From the NCBI RefSeq assembly GCF_002160065.1, contig NZ_NFJW01000008.1, positions 1-64,000 on the forward strand: a DNA stretch of 64,000 nt, given 5' to 3'. Positions 1 through 7,800 of the stretch are shown in pieces. The stretch comes from Collinsella sp. An2. GTDB taxonomy: Bacteria; Actinomycetota; Coriobacteriia; Coriobacteriales; Coriobacteriaceae. The position numbers and the translations under genes were made by a program. How positions within the stretch are numbered: position 1 is the first letter of the stretch; each line of letters opens with the position of its first letter. The notes under the pieces are model-generated. The model searched no databases, was not told where the DNA came from, and saw only the letters and a program-made list of their open reading frames with translations.

Positions 1-44
1 TCTTCGCGGGCCGGCCGATCCGGCCCCCGTCCGGGAGGCTAGCG

Positions 45-100
45 CGAAACGCTTCCAGGACTCAGCGGGACATGTCCCGCTGAGTCCTGGAAGCGTTTCG
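45..100. repeat. Perfect 56-bp palindrome without a loop
   Basis: Positions 45-72 are exactly reverse-complementary to 73-100, with no spacer and no mismatch. The half-site begins CGAAACGCTTCCAGGACTCA. No T-run follows, so it is not an ordinary Rho-independent terminator. It sits about 95 bp upstream of the TPP riboswitch. It may be a REP-like element, the transcript end of a gene left of the window, or a protein site; the sequence does not decide. Confidence 0.85.
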
Positions 101-178
101 ATGAACTTGCAAATCAAACAAAGACGGTTGCCAACGCTCAGCCAAAGCGAAATGCGCGCCGCGTTGGGCCGACTTCGC

Positions 179-184
179 TATACT
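179..184 (+). promoter_or_regulatory. Possible -10 box of the thiamine transport operon
   Basis: TATACT lies just upstream of the riboswitch, at a suitable distance for a transcript starting near 191. No convincing -35 box is seen at 16-18 bp, so this rests on position and one hexamer only. Confidence 0.3.
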
Positions 185-195
185 AGTCATCGTAC

Positions 196-300
196 ACACG
201 GGGAGCTGGGGGAGCCCGGCTGAGAGGAAGATCGGACGGATATGACCGTCACCGCTTCGACCCGATAACCTGATCCGGGTAATGCCGGCGTAGGGACCGC
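196..300 (+). promoter_or_regulatory. TPP riboswitch (THI element)
   Basis: The conserved thi-box parts are present in order: a GGGG start, CGGCTGAGAGG near 217-227, then ACCCGATAACCTGATCCGGG near 260-279, and TAATGCCGGCGTAGGGA near 280-296. These are the pyrimidine- and pyrophosphate-sensor arms of the TPP aptamer. Downstream, 316-322 (GGCCCCT) can pair with 331-337 (AGGGGCC) around an 8-nt loop and probably belongs to the expression platform. That stem has no U-tract, so control may act on translation of the gene starting at 361 or by another route. High thiamine pyrophosphate is expected to switch the operon off. Confidence 0.95.
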
Positions 301-360
301 TCGATAGCCTTGATGGGCCCCTACGAAGAAAGGGGCCAGACGCTCCGGAAAGGAAGCACC

Positions 361-669
361 ATGGAGGCTAGCGTAGCAATTCAGGTTCTGCCGCAAAATG
401 TCGGCGGCAACGACGAGGTGTGCCGCATCGTCGATGAGGCGATTGCCTACATTCAGACCAAATTCCCGGATGCCTATGTGGGGCCGTTTGAAACGACGAT
501 TCAGGGTGATTATGACCTGTGCATGGAGGTGCTGGCGGGCGTAAGCCGCATCTGCACCGAGGCTGGTGCCGGTGAGGTCGCCACCTACGCCAAGATCTTC
601 TATGCGCCCGAGCAGGGCGTGCTCACGACCGAGCAGAAGATCGGCAAGTATCATGAGCATGAGGCATAA
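361..669 (+). CDS. Thiamine-binding (MTH1187/YkoF-like) small protein
   Basis: The 102-residue product resembles the Thiamine_BP/DUF77 family, small ferredoxin-like proteins that bind thiamine or its hydroxymethylpyrimidine part. The family pattern is seen in an N-terminal strand (IQVLPQNVGG), a helix with VDEAIAYIQ, and a TTIQGDYD turn. The ATG at 361 is chosen because GGAAAGGAAG lies just upstream and the leader then ends directly after the riboswitch platform. An upstream in-frame ATG at 310 would fall inside the platform stem. It is the first gene of a TPP-controlled ABC operon and overlaps the permease gene, which supports a role in cytoplasmic thiamine-precursor handling. The exact ligand is inferred. 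Confidence 0.85.
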   Translation: MEASVAIQVLPQNVGGNDEVCRIVDEAIAYIQTKFPDAYVGPFETTIQGDYDLCMEVLAGVSRICTEAGAGEVATYAKIFYAPEQGVLTTEQKIGKYHEHEA

Positions 670-1465
670 GACGAGCGCAGGCTCGCGCGCGCAGGGCGCG
701 ACAGGAGGCCTTCAAGCGCTTGCGGCTCCGGTCACGCTTATCGTGCTTATAGGCGTTTGGCAGCTGGTCTGCTCGGCGGGGTTGATTCCGGCCTTTCTGC
801 TGCCGAGCCCCGTAGCGGTGGTGAAGGCGCTCGTCTCCGACTGGCAGCTGCTTGCCGGTCATGCGGCGACGTCTCTTATCGAGTCGCTCGCCGGCCTGGC
901 GCTCGGCATCGTTCTTGGCTTTACGGCTTCGGTTCTGATGGACCGTTTCGAGACGCTTTACCGTGCGTTCTATCCGCTCGTGGTGCTCACCCAAACCATC
1001 CCTACGGTTGCGATCGCACCGCTGCTCGTGCTGTGGTTTGGCTATGGGATGCTGCCCAAGGTGGTGCTGATCGTTATTTCGACGTTCTTTCCCATCACCG
1101 TGGGTTTGCTCGACGGGTTTCGTTCGGTCGATCCGGACGCCATCGATTTGATGCGCTCGATGGGCGCGACGCGTCTGCAGATCATGCGCCATGCGAAGCT
1201 TCCGGCTGCGCTGCCGCACTTCTTCTCGGGCCTCAAGATTTCGGCCGCCTACGCCATCGTGGGCGCGGTGATCGCCGAGTGGCTGGGCGGATTCTCAGGC
1301 CTGGGCGTCTACATGACGCGCGTCCGTAAAGCGTATTCGTTTGACAAGATGTTCGCGGTGATTTTGCTTATCTCGGTCATGTCGCTGGTGCTGATGTGGC
1401 TGGTGGGCTTGGTTCGCCGCATTGCTATGCCGTGGGAGCGCGCCGAGCGCCGCGCCCGCCGATAG
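653..1465 (+). CDS. thiX: ABC transporter permease for thiamine precursor (ThiX-like)
   Basis: This is a BPD_transp_1-type permease of about 270 residues with several hydrophobic membrane segments. The EAA-type cytoplasmic loop (DLMRSMGATRLQIMRHAKLP) contacts the ATPase. It resembles the SsuC/TauC/ThiX branch that works with NMT1/THI5-like binding proteins. The start is ATG 653 or ATG 659; both overlap the end of the preceding gene, so translation is probably coupled. Sitting between the thiamine-binding gene and the binding-protein gene under one TPP riboswitch, it most likely imports a hydroxymethylpyrimidine-type precursor such as formylaminopyrimidine. Substrate choice between thiamine and its pyrimidine precursors cannot be read from the sequence. 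Confidence 0.88.
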   Translation: MSMRHKTSAGSRAQGATGGLQALAAPVTLIVLIGVWQLVCSAGLIPAFLLPSPVAVVKALVSDWQLLAGHAATSLIESLAGLALGIVLGFTASVLMDRFETLYRAFYPLVVLTQTIPTVAIAPLLVLWFGYGMLPKVVLIVISTFFPITVGLLDGFRSVDPDAIDLMRSMGATRLQIMRHAKLPAALPHFFSGLKISAAYAIVGAVIAEWLGGFSGLGVYMTRVRKAYSFDKMFAVILLISVMSLVLMWLVGLVRRIAMPWERAERRARR

Positions 1466-1477
1466 GGAGGATCTATC

Positions 1478-2557
1478 ATGCATCAACACGATCTGTTTGC
1501 CGCATGTGCAAAGCGACCCATCTCCCGCCGCAGCCTCGTGCGGGCGAGTATTGCTGGCCTTGGTATGATGGGTGCGACGGCGCTTGCCGGATGCTCAAAC
1601 GGTGCCGGCAGCACCGCATCTGGCAGCTCCGCAGGCTCAGCGGACGCGGGAAGCGGCCTCAGGAAAGTCACCTTCGTGCTCGACTGGACGCCCAATACCA
1701 ACCACACCGGCGTCTATGTGGCTTCCCAGAAGGGTTACTACAAGGATGCCGGCCTTGACGTGGAAATCGTCCAGGGTCCCGAGAACGGTGCGGACTCGCT
1801 CGTGGCCACCGGCGAGGCTCAGTTCGGCGTCTCATTCCAAGACACGATGGCTTCCTATGTCTCCGGCGACTCCGTGCTGCCGGTCACGGCGGTGGCCGCC
1901 ATCATCCAGCACAACACCTCGGGCATCATCAGCCGCAAGGACAAAGGCATCACGGGCCCTGCCAAGATGATGGACCATACCTATGCCACCTGGGAGATGC
2001 CCATCGAGCAAGGCGTGATCCAGCGCTGCGTCGAGGCAGACGGCGGCGATTTCTCGCGCGTTCAGATGGTTCCCTCCACGGTGACCGACGAGGTGACGGC
2101 GCTTCAGACCGACCAGGTGGATGCCATTTGGATTTACTGGGCGTGGGCGGGCGTGAAGTGCCAGCTCGCAGGAATCGACTACAACTACTTCGCGTTTGCC
2201 GATATCGACCCCGTCTTTGACTTCTACACGCCGGTCATCATCGCTAACAACGACCTCATCGACTCCGATCCGGATGTTGTCCAGGCGTTTGTAGACGCGA
2301 CGCGCAAGGGCTACGAAGACTGCATCTCCGACCCCGACGGCGCGGCCGAGGTGCTTCTTGCGGCGGCTCCCGAGCTGGACTCCGAGCTTGTCCATGCAAG
2401 CCAGGAGTATCTGGCCGACCAGTATCAGGCCGATGCGCCCAGCTGGGGCGAGATCGATCAGAGCCGTTGGGATGCCTTCTTCTCCTGGGTGTCCGAGCAG
2501 GGCTTCGCTCCCGAGATTGCTTCCGGCGCGGGCATGACGGATTCGTTTATTGCCTAG
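1478..2557 (+). CDS. thiY: NMT1/THI5-like substrate-binding lipoprotein (ThiY-like)
   Basis: A 359-residue extracytoplasmic binding protein. The N-terminus has twin arginines (R17-R18) before a hydrophobic stretch and a lipobox LAGC with the lipidated cysteine at 39, followed by a Ser/Gly/Ala linker, so it is probably a membrane-anchored lipoprotein, perhaps Tat-exported. The mature part begins VTFVLDWTPNTNHTGVYVA, the hallmark of the NMT1/THI5 family that binds pyrimidine precursors of thiamine. A GGGAGG ribosome site precedes the ATG, 12 bp after the permease stop. With the permease and ATPase it forms a ThiXYZ-type importer. Formylaminopyrimidine or hydroxymethylpyrimidine is the likely ligand, inferred from family and riboswitch. 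Confidence 0.92.
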   Translation: MHQHDLFAACAKRPISRRSLVRASIAGLGMMGATALAGCSNGAGSTASGSSAGSADAGSGLRKVTFVLDWTPNTNHTGVYVASQKGYYKDAGLDVEIVQGPENGADSLVATGEAQFGVSFQDTMASYVSGDSVLPVTAVAAIIQHNTSGIISRKDKGITGPAKMMDHTYATWEMPIEQGVIQRCVEADGGDFSRVQMVPSTVTDEVTALQTDQVDAIWIYWAWAGVKCQLAGIDYNYFAFADIDPVFDFYTPVIIANNDLIDSDPDVVQAFVDATRKGYEDCISDPDGAAEVLLAAAPELDSELVHASQEYLADQYQADAPSWGEIDQSRWDAFFSWVSEQGFAPEIASGAGMTDSFIA

Positions 2558-2587
2558 CGTCGCGGGCGGAAGAGGGGAGTAGCCAGT

Positions 2588-3346
2588 ATGGCTAGGCTCG
2601 AAGTAGAGAACGTATCGGTTGCATTCGATGGGCTCAAGGTGCTCGACGACGTGAGCCTTGTTGTAGATTCCGGCGCGGCTGCCTGCTTGCTCGGCCCGTC
2701 GGGATGCGGAAAGACCACGCTGTTCCATGTGGTCGCAGGGCTCTCGCTGCCGGACACGGGGCGGGTGATGCTTGACGATGCCGATATCACCGGACATCCC
2801 GGAAAGCTCGCCTACATGCTTCAGAAGGACCTGTTGTTGCCGGAGAAGACCATCGTCGACAACGTGTCTCTTCCCCTCATCCTTCGCGGGGTTCCGCGTC
2901 GTGAGGCTCGTGCGAAGGCGCTTGAGTACTTTGATACCTTTGGGCTCGCGGGTACAGCCGATCGCTGGCCTGCCGAGCTCTCGGGAGGCATGCGTCAGCG
3001 CGCCGCGCTTCTGCGCAGCTATCTCTTCTCGCAAAAGTTCATGCTCCTTGACGAGCCGTTCTCGGCGCTTGATGCCTTTACCAAGGCGGATATGCATACC
3101 TGGTTTCTCGACGTCGCCGAACGGTTTGGCACCACGGCGCTCATGGTCACGCACGACATCGACGAGGCCCTTGAGATAGCGGACGTGATCTACGTCATGA
3201 GGGGTGCTCCGCAGGCGGGCGAGCCGACGCGTATTGTGGGTGCAGAGCACATCGTGTGTCCGCGCGGCGAGCGGTCCGGCTACACCCTCACCGAGGAGTT
3301 TCTTGAGCATAAGCGTCGTGTTCTTGACCTGTTGGGCCGCGGATAG
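2588..3346 (+). CDS. thiZ: ABC transporter ATPase (ThiZ-like)
   Basis: A 252-residue ABC ATPase with all key motifs: Walker A GPSGCGKTT (36-44), signature LSGGMRQR (131-138), Walker B FMLLDEP (151-157) and switch His189. It resembles the SsuB/TauB/ThiZ group. It is the last gene of the TPP-controlled operon, 30 bp after the binding-protein gene, with a GGGGAG-type ribosome site. It should power uptake through the upstream permease. A stem-loop that may end the operon lies at 3359-3392. Confidence 0.92.
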   Translation: MARLEVENVSVAFDGLKVLDDVSLVVDSGAAACLLGPSGCGKTTLFHVVAGLSLPDTGRVMLDDADITGHPGKLAYMLQKDLLLPEKTIVDNVSLPLILRGVPRREARAKALEYFDTFGLAGTADRWPAELSGGMRQRAALLRSYLFSQKFMLLDEPFSALDAFTKADMHTWFLDVAERFGTTALMVTHDIDEALEIADVIYVMRGAPQAGEPTRIVGAEHIVCPRGERSGYTLTEEFLEHKRRVLDLLGRG

Positions 3347-3358
3347 CACGACGAAGAC

Positions 3359-3392
3359 GGGCGGCAGGGGATGAGCATGTGCACTGCCGCCC
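3359..3392 (+). terminator. Stem-loop after the thiamine transport operon
   Basis: GGGCGGCAG (3359-3367) pairs perfectly with CTGCCGCCC (3384-3392), followed by a T-rich but interrupted tract (GCCTGTTGTCTGTT). Its place 13 bp after the ATPase stop suggests a weak intrinsic terminator. Confidence 0.6.
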
Positions 3393-3555
3393 GCCTGTTG
3401 TCTGTTAGCTGACTGCTGGCGAGCGGGGATTCATCGTAGCGGGACTGCTGGCCGTAATGGCTGGGACCCATCGCCGCGGCGTCTGCCGGTTGTGGTGGTG
3501 TCGAAGGCCTGTTGGTTGTGGTGGCTGAGGGCCTGCTGCTGCGAGGCTCGCTGCT

Positions 3556-4017
3556 GGTCAAATTGCGCGCCCGCTGGGCAGGGATAAGCGATTGGGACAC
3601 CCACGTGGTCAATTTGTCCGCCTGCTGGGCATTGCGAGGGCGGAAGGGGAGGGCCTCTGGTCGATTTGGTCGACCCCTGGGCATGCATTTCGCGATCGGG
3701 TGACGCTCCAGGTCAATTTCCTCGCCTCCTGGGCAGACATGCTCCCTTCCGAAGGGCGTTTGCGGCTCCAGGGAGCACCGGGGATGCCCAGGCGGCGCCG
3801 GTTTTGACCATCCGCATCCCCACGCGGCATGGCCCATGCCCAGCCCTCGCCCGAATTGACCACACTTGCATCTCCGGTGTCTCTCGAGTACCCAGCGGGC
3901 CACAGTTTTGACCATCGACTCGCCCCGATTACGTCGAGCTTACCCAGCGGGCAGCATTCTTGACCATCAGCTCGTTCTACATGTGCCGAGCAGGCCCAGA
4001 GGGCGAGGAAAATGACC
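3556..4017. repeat. Array A: nine 25-bp bipartite elements at 52-bp period, two opposed arms
   Basis: Four forward units start at 3556, 3607, 3659 and 3711. Five inverted units start at 3785, 3837, 3889, 3941 and 3993. Each is 25 bp long: it opens GGTC (usually GGTCAA), has a variable middle, and closes with TGGG at positions 20-23 (usually CTGGGCA or CTGGGTA). Start-to-start spacing is 51-52 bp within an arm and 74 bp across the turn, close to 5 and 7 helical turns. The 27-bp spacers show no obvious similarity. The rest of the gene-free stretch 3350-4266 holds a 26-bp-spaced pair of GGTTGTGGTGG (3488 and 3514) and two stem-loops. No gene is supported here because the period is not a multiple of three and no ribosome site fits. 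A second array of the same design lies at 43195-43554. Confidence 0.9.
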
Positions 4018-4150
4018 AAGCGGGGTGCAGCACGTTGGCGAGAAGCGCCCTCAAGGAGCTGGCTTTGGAGGCCAGAGATCCCATCGCACGGGGATCCATC
4101 GCAGTGAACCTTATCTCGCTGCTGTGCAGGCAAGATCGGGCGCACGCGAA

Positions 4151-4181
4151 AAGGGGGCTCCGGACGAACCGGAGCCCCCTT
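4151..4181 (-). terminator. Terminator of pta
   Basis: A 13-bp perfect stem, AAGGGGGCTCCGG with CCGGAGCCCCCTT, around a 5-nt loop. Read on the minus strand it ends in CCCCCTTTTC, a short U-tract, and it lies about 85 bp beyond the pta stop. Confidence 0.8.
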
Positions 4182-4266
4182 CTGCACCATAGGGTATGAA
4201 AACCCGCGTGCCGTCTGGCAGCTGTCTTCTGGTAGCTGTCTGGTAGCCATGCAGCCCTGGCGCGCG

Positions 4267-5253
4267 TTACTCGGCCATCTGGGCCTGGACGGCGGTGATG
4301 GCGACGACGCCCACGATGTCGTCGGCAGAGCAGCCGCGGCTGAGGTCGTTCACCGGCTTGGCGATGCCCTGCAGGATGGGGCCGTACGCCTCGGCCTGGC
4401 CGAAACGCTGGACCAGCTTGTAGCCGATGTTGCCGGTCTCGAGGTTCGGGAACACGAGCACGTTGGCATGGCCGGCCACGGTGGACTCGGGAGCCTTCAG
4501 CTTAGCGACTTCGGGCACGATGGCGGCGTCAAGCTGAAGGTCGCCGTCGATGGCGAGCTCGGGAGCCTTGTCCTTGGCGAACGCGGTGGCCTCCTGGACC
4601 TTCTTGGCGGTGTCGCCGCCGGCCGAGCCCATGGTGGAGTAGGAGAGCATGGCGACCTTGGGCTCGACGTCGCCCATGAAGGTCTTGAAGGAGTTAGCAG
4701 AGGCGATGGCGATCTCGGAGAGCTCGTCGGAGGTCGGGTCGATGTTCAGGCCGCAGTCGGCGAACACGAGCGTGCCGTCGGCGCCGAACTCGGGCGTCTT
4801 GGTGCACATGACCATGAAGGCCGAGACGAGCTTGGTGCCCGGGGCGGTCTTCAGGATCTGCAGCGCCGGGCGCAGGGTGTTGGCGGTGGAGTGGCAGGCG
4901 CCGGAGACGAGGCCGTCGGCATCGCCCATCTTGACCATCATGGTGCCGTAGTAGGTGGCGTCCATCATCTGGGCGCGGGCCTGCTCGATGGTCACGCCCT
5001 TCTTGGCGCGCAGCTCGGCGAACTTCTGGGCATAGGCCTCATGCTTGGGAGCGGTCGGCGAGGTGGGGTCGATGACGGTGACACCCTCCACGTCGATCTT
5101 CGCCGGGTCGCCCAGGATCACGAGGTTCGCAAGGCCTTCGGCAACGATCTTCTTCGCCGCCTCGATGGTGCGCGGGTCCTCGCCCTCGGGCAGGACGATG
5201 GTCTTCATGTCCGCCTTTGCGGCAGCCTTCATACGGGATAGGAAATCGCTCAT
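4267..5253 (-). CDS. pta: Phosphate acetyltransferase
   Basis: The 328-residue protein is a single-domain Pta, interconverting acetyl-CoA and acetyl phosphate for acetate fermentation in the cytoplasm. Family features are MKTIVLPEGEDPRTIEAA near the start, GDADGLVSGACHSTANTLRP in the middle, and MLSYSTMGSAGGD with NIGYKLVQRFG towards the end. Length matches the usual 320-340 residues. The start MSDFLSRM is chosen for its GAGGAG ribosome site; longer in-frame starts lack one. Acetate kinase is not adjacent, so it must be encoded elsewhere. The gene is divergent from glf, with AT-rich hexamers between them (TATAAT on the plus strand at 5387-5392 and an opposed TATAAT-like box near 5367-5373). 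Confidence 0.96.
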   Translation of the reverse strand: MSDFLSRMKAAAKADMKTIVLPEGEDPRTIEAAKKIVAEGLANLVILGDPAKIDVEGVTVIDPTSPTAPKHEAYAQKFAELRAKKGVTIEQARAQMMDATYYGTMMVKMGDADGLVSGACHSTANTLRPALQILKTAPGTKLVSAFMVMCTKTPEFGADGTLVFADCGLNIDPTSDELSEIAIASANSFKTFMGDVEPKVAMLSYSTMGSAGGDTAKKVQEATAFAKDKAPELAIDGDLQLDAAIVPEVAKLKAPESTVAGHANVLVFPNLETGNIGYKLVQRFGQAEAYGPILQGIAKPVNDLSRGCSADDIVGVVAITAVQAQMAE

Positions 5254-5452
5254 GGATTCTCCTCGAAATCGGGCTCTCCTCACCGGGCGAAGCGCTTCCA
5301 TACCCTTTGAGCTGGGAGGAAGCTCTGTCGTTGGGGCAGGTTGAGCTTTCCTTGTGTGGCAGGGCATATTATACGTCCGACAGCGCTATAATCCCTCTAA
5401 CAATTGGCGCCATGCGTCCAAAGACGGTTAGTCGAGCCTGCGAGGAGCAGCG

Positions 5453-6655
5453 ATGCAGATTCATTCTGGTCTACCTGAGTCATTCAACCCCGACCTGTAC
5501 GACATGATCGTGGTGGGGGCTGGCTACGCCGGTTCCGTGTGCGCCCGGCGCCTTGCCGAGAGCGCGGGGTTCCGCGTAGCGGTGCTCGAGCGCCGCAACC
5601 ATATCGCGGGCAACGCTTACGACTATGAGAACGAGGACGGCATCCTCGTGCACCTGTATGGTCCGCACATCTATCACACCTACAACGAGCGCGTCCACAC
5701 CTTCCTGTCGCGCTTCACCAAGTGGACCGACTACCAGCACAAGGTGCTTGCCAACATCCATGGCACGCTCATGCCGGTGCCGTTCAACCACACGTCGCTC
5801 AAGCTTGCGTTTGGCGACGAGCGCGGCGAGCAGCTCTATCGCAAGCTCGTGGACACCTTTGGTGAGAACAAGAAGGTTCCCATCATGGAGCTGCGCAAGA
5901 AGAACGACCCCGACCTCCAGGAGGTCGCGGACTACGTGTACGAGAACGTCTTTTTGCACTACACCATGAAGCAGTGGGGTCAGACCCCCGACGAGATCGA
6001 CCCGTCGGTCACCGGCCGCGTCCCCGTCTTCATCGGCGACGACGACCGTTACTTCCCGCAGGCGCCGTACCAGGGCATGCCTGCTGCCGGTTACACGGCG
6101 CTGTTCGAGCACATGCTCGATCACGACCTCATCGACGTCTTCTGCGACGTCGACGCGCGTGACATCTTCGAGATCGGCGAGACCAACGTCAATGTGTGCG
6201 GCAAGTGCTACGGCGGCGAGATCGTCTACACCGGTCCGCTCGACGAGCTGTTCAACCTCGATTTGGGCGCGCTGCCGTACCGTACGCTCGACATGAAGTT
6301 CGAGACGCTGGATATGGATCAGTTCCAGCCCGTCGGCACCGTGAACTACACCACGAGCGAGGACTTCACCCGCATCACCGAGTTCAAGAACATGACCGGT
6401 CAGGTGGTTCCGGGCAAGACGACCATCATGAAGGAGTACAGCCACGCCTACGAGCCGGGCAGCGGCCAGACTCCCTACTATGCGATCATCGACCCCAAGA
6501 ACCAGGAGCTCTACGAGCGCTATCTGGACCGCGTCCAGAACCTCACCAACTTCCATCCGGTGGGTCGTCTGGCCGAGTATCGTTACTACGATATGGACGC
6601 CGTGACCGCCTCCGCGCTCGAGCTCTCGGATGAGATCATCGCCTGCCATGCGTAA
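5453..6655 (+). CDS. glf: UDP-galactopyranose mutase
   Basis: The 400-residue flavoenzyme converts UDP-galactopyranose to UDP-galactofuranose, the donor for galactofuranose in surface glycans. It has the FAD-binding GAGYAG motif at 22-27, then ERRNHIAGNAYD and GILVHLYGPHIYHT, and the C-terminal GRLAEYRYYDMD signature typical of bacterial Glf. Length is usual. The stop overlaps the next gene's start by 8 bp, so Glf and the following glycosyltransferase are probably coupled. This suggests the glycosyltransferase acts in the same surface polysaccharide pathway. Confidence 0.97.
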   Translation: MQIHSGLPESFNPDLYDMIVVGAGYAGSVCARRLAESAGFRVAVLERRNHIAGNAYDYENEDGILVHLYGPHIYHTYNERVHTFLSRFTKWTDYQHKVLANIHGTLMPVPFNHTSLKLAFGDERGEQLYRKLVDTFGENKKVPIMELRKKNDPDLQEVADYVYENVFLHYTMKQWGQTPDEIDPSVTGRVPVFIGDDDRYFPQAPYQGMPAAGYTALFEHMLDHDLIDVFCDVDARDIFEIGETNVNVCGKCYGGEIVYTGPLDELFNLDLGALPYRTLDMKFETLDMDQFQPVGTVNYTTSEDFTRITEFKNMTGQVVPGKTTIMKEYSHAYEPGSGQTPYYAIIDPKNQELYERYLDRVQNLTNFHPVGRLAEYRYYDMDAVTASALELSDEIIACHA

Positions 6656-7679
6656 AATCATCACGTTTGGCATTCCCTGCTATAACTCGGCGGGGGACAT
6701 GGATCGCTGCATTACCTCGATTCTCGAGGGCAGTAGCTATTCGGGTGACATCGAGATTATCATCGTCGACGACGGCAGCAAGGACGAGACCCCTGCCAAG
6801 GCCGACGAGTGGGAGGCACGCTATCCGGGCATCATCCGCGCGGTGCATCAGGAGAACGGAGGCCACGGCATAGCTGTGCTCTCTGGACTTCGTGAGGCCC
6901 AGGGCATCTACTACAAAGTGGTCGATTCCGACGACTGGCTGGATAGCGCGGCGCTCTCTACCATGCTGTCCATCCTGCGCGGATTCGTTCAACGCGGCAC
7001 GCGTGTCGACCTCTTTATCTCGAACTACGTGTACGAGAAGGTCTTTGAGCATAAGCACACCGCCATCAGCTATCGCTCGGCGTTGCCGCGCAAGAAGATC
7101 TTCACGTGGGATCAGATCGGCCGGTTCCGTCCCGACCAGAATCTGCTCATGCATAGTCTGTGCTATCGCACCGACGTGCTGCGCTCGGCCAACCTTCCGC
7201 TGCCGGCGCACACGTTCTACGTGGATAACATCTATGCCTATGTGCCGTTGCCGCTGTGCCACACGCTCTATTATGCCGATATCGACCTGTATCGGTACTT
7301 CATCGGCCGCGAGGGCCAGAGCGTCAACGAGTCGACCATGGTCAAGCGCCTGGATCAGCAGTTCCGCGTCACGCGCATCATGATGAGGTCTTATCATCTG
7401 TTTGACGACGTGAAGAGCTCGCGGCTGCGGTCCTACATGATGGGTTACTTCACCATGATGATGACCATCTGCTCGGTGTTCACGAAGCTTTCGGACGACC
7501 CTGCCATGCCGGACAACCTTAAGCAGCTGTGGGCCGATTTGCGAGCGTTCGACGAGCGCATGTATCGCCATGCCCGGTGGGGTCTTCTGGGAGTCGGCAC
7601 CAACCTGCCGACCAAGGTGGGAGACAAGGTCACCATCGGCATCTACCACCTGGCGGGTAAGATTTTTAAGTTCAACTAG
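6648..7679 (+). CDS. Family 2 glycosyltransferase
   Basis: The 343-residue protein is a GT-A fold family 2 glycosyltransferase. It opens with ITFGIPCYNSAGDMDRCI and carries the nucleotide-binding IIIVDDGSKDE (DDG at 41-43) and the metal-binding DSDDW (93-97). The start ATG lies inside the glf stop region (ATGCGTAA), indicating translational coupling. Given the Glf partner, transfer of galactofuranose or another hexose to a cell-surface glycan is a reasonable guess, but acceptor and sugar are unknown. No transmembrane segment is evident, so it probably acts at the inner face of the membrane. A strong terminator follows directly. Confidence 0.9.
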   Translation: MRKIITFGIPCYNSAGDMDRCITSILEGSSYSGDIEIIIVDDGSKDETPAKADEWEARYPGIIRAVHQENGGHGIAVLSGLREAQGIYYKVVDSDDWLDSAALSTMLSILRGFVQRGTRVDLFISNYVYEKVFEHKHTAISYRSALPRKKIFTWDQIGRFRPDQNLLMHSLCYRTDVLRSANLPLPAHTFYVDNIYAYVPLPLCHTLYYADIDLYRYFIGREGQSVNESTMVKRLDQQFRVTRIMMRSYHLFDDVKSSRLRSYMMGYFTMMMTICSVFTKLSDDPAMPDNLKQLWADLRAFDERMYRHARWGLLGVGTNLPTKVGDKVTIGIYHLAGKIFKFN

Positions 7680-7683
7680 AAAA

Positions 7684-7712
7684 AGCGCCACGTATGTCAC
7701 GTGGCGCTTTTT
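7684..7712 (+). terminator. Terminator after the glf operon
   Basis: AGCGCCACGT (7684-7693) pairs perfectly with ACGTGGCGCT (7699-7708), followed by TTTT and preceded by A4. The stem can therefore end transcripts from both sides, including the leftward peptidase gene. Confidence 0.92.
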
Positions 7713-7800
7713 GTATCTGCATATTTCGCGGGTCGCGAGAAGGGTGAGGCCGTAACGGCTGGGTTGAACCGTGTCGGTAGGGCCGTATTGCGGCAAGCCG

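Noticed and set aside
3556-4017. Reading the 52-bp-period arrays as CRISPR
   Set aside because: Repeats are strongly diverged inside, orientation reverses midway, and no cas gene is in the window. CRISPR repeats would be near-identical and in one direction.
3431-4250. Short open frames across array A
   Set aside because: The period of 52 is not a multiple of three, frames shift between units, and no ribosome site fits. The frames are by-products of high GC.
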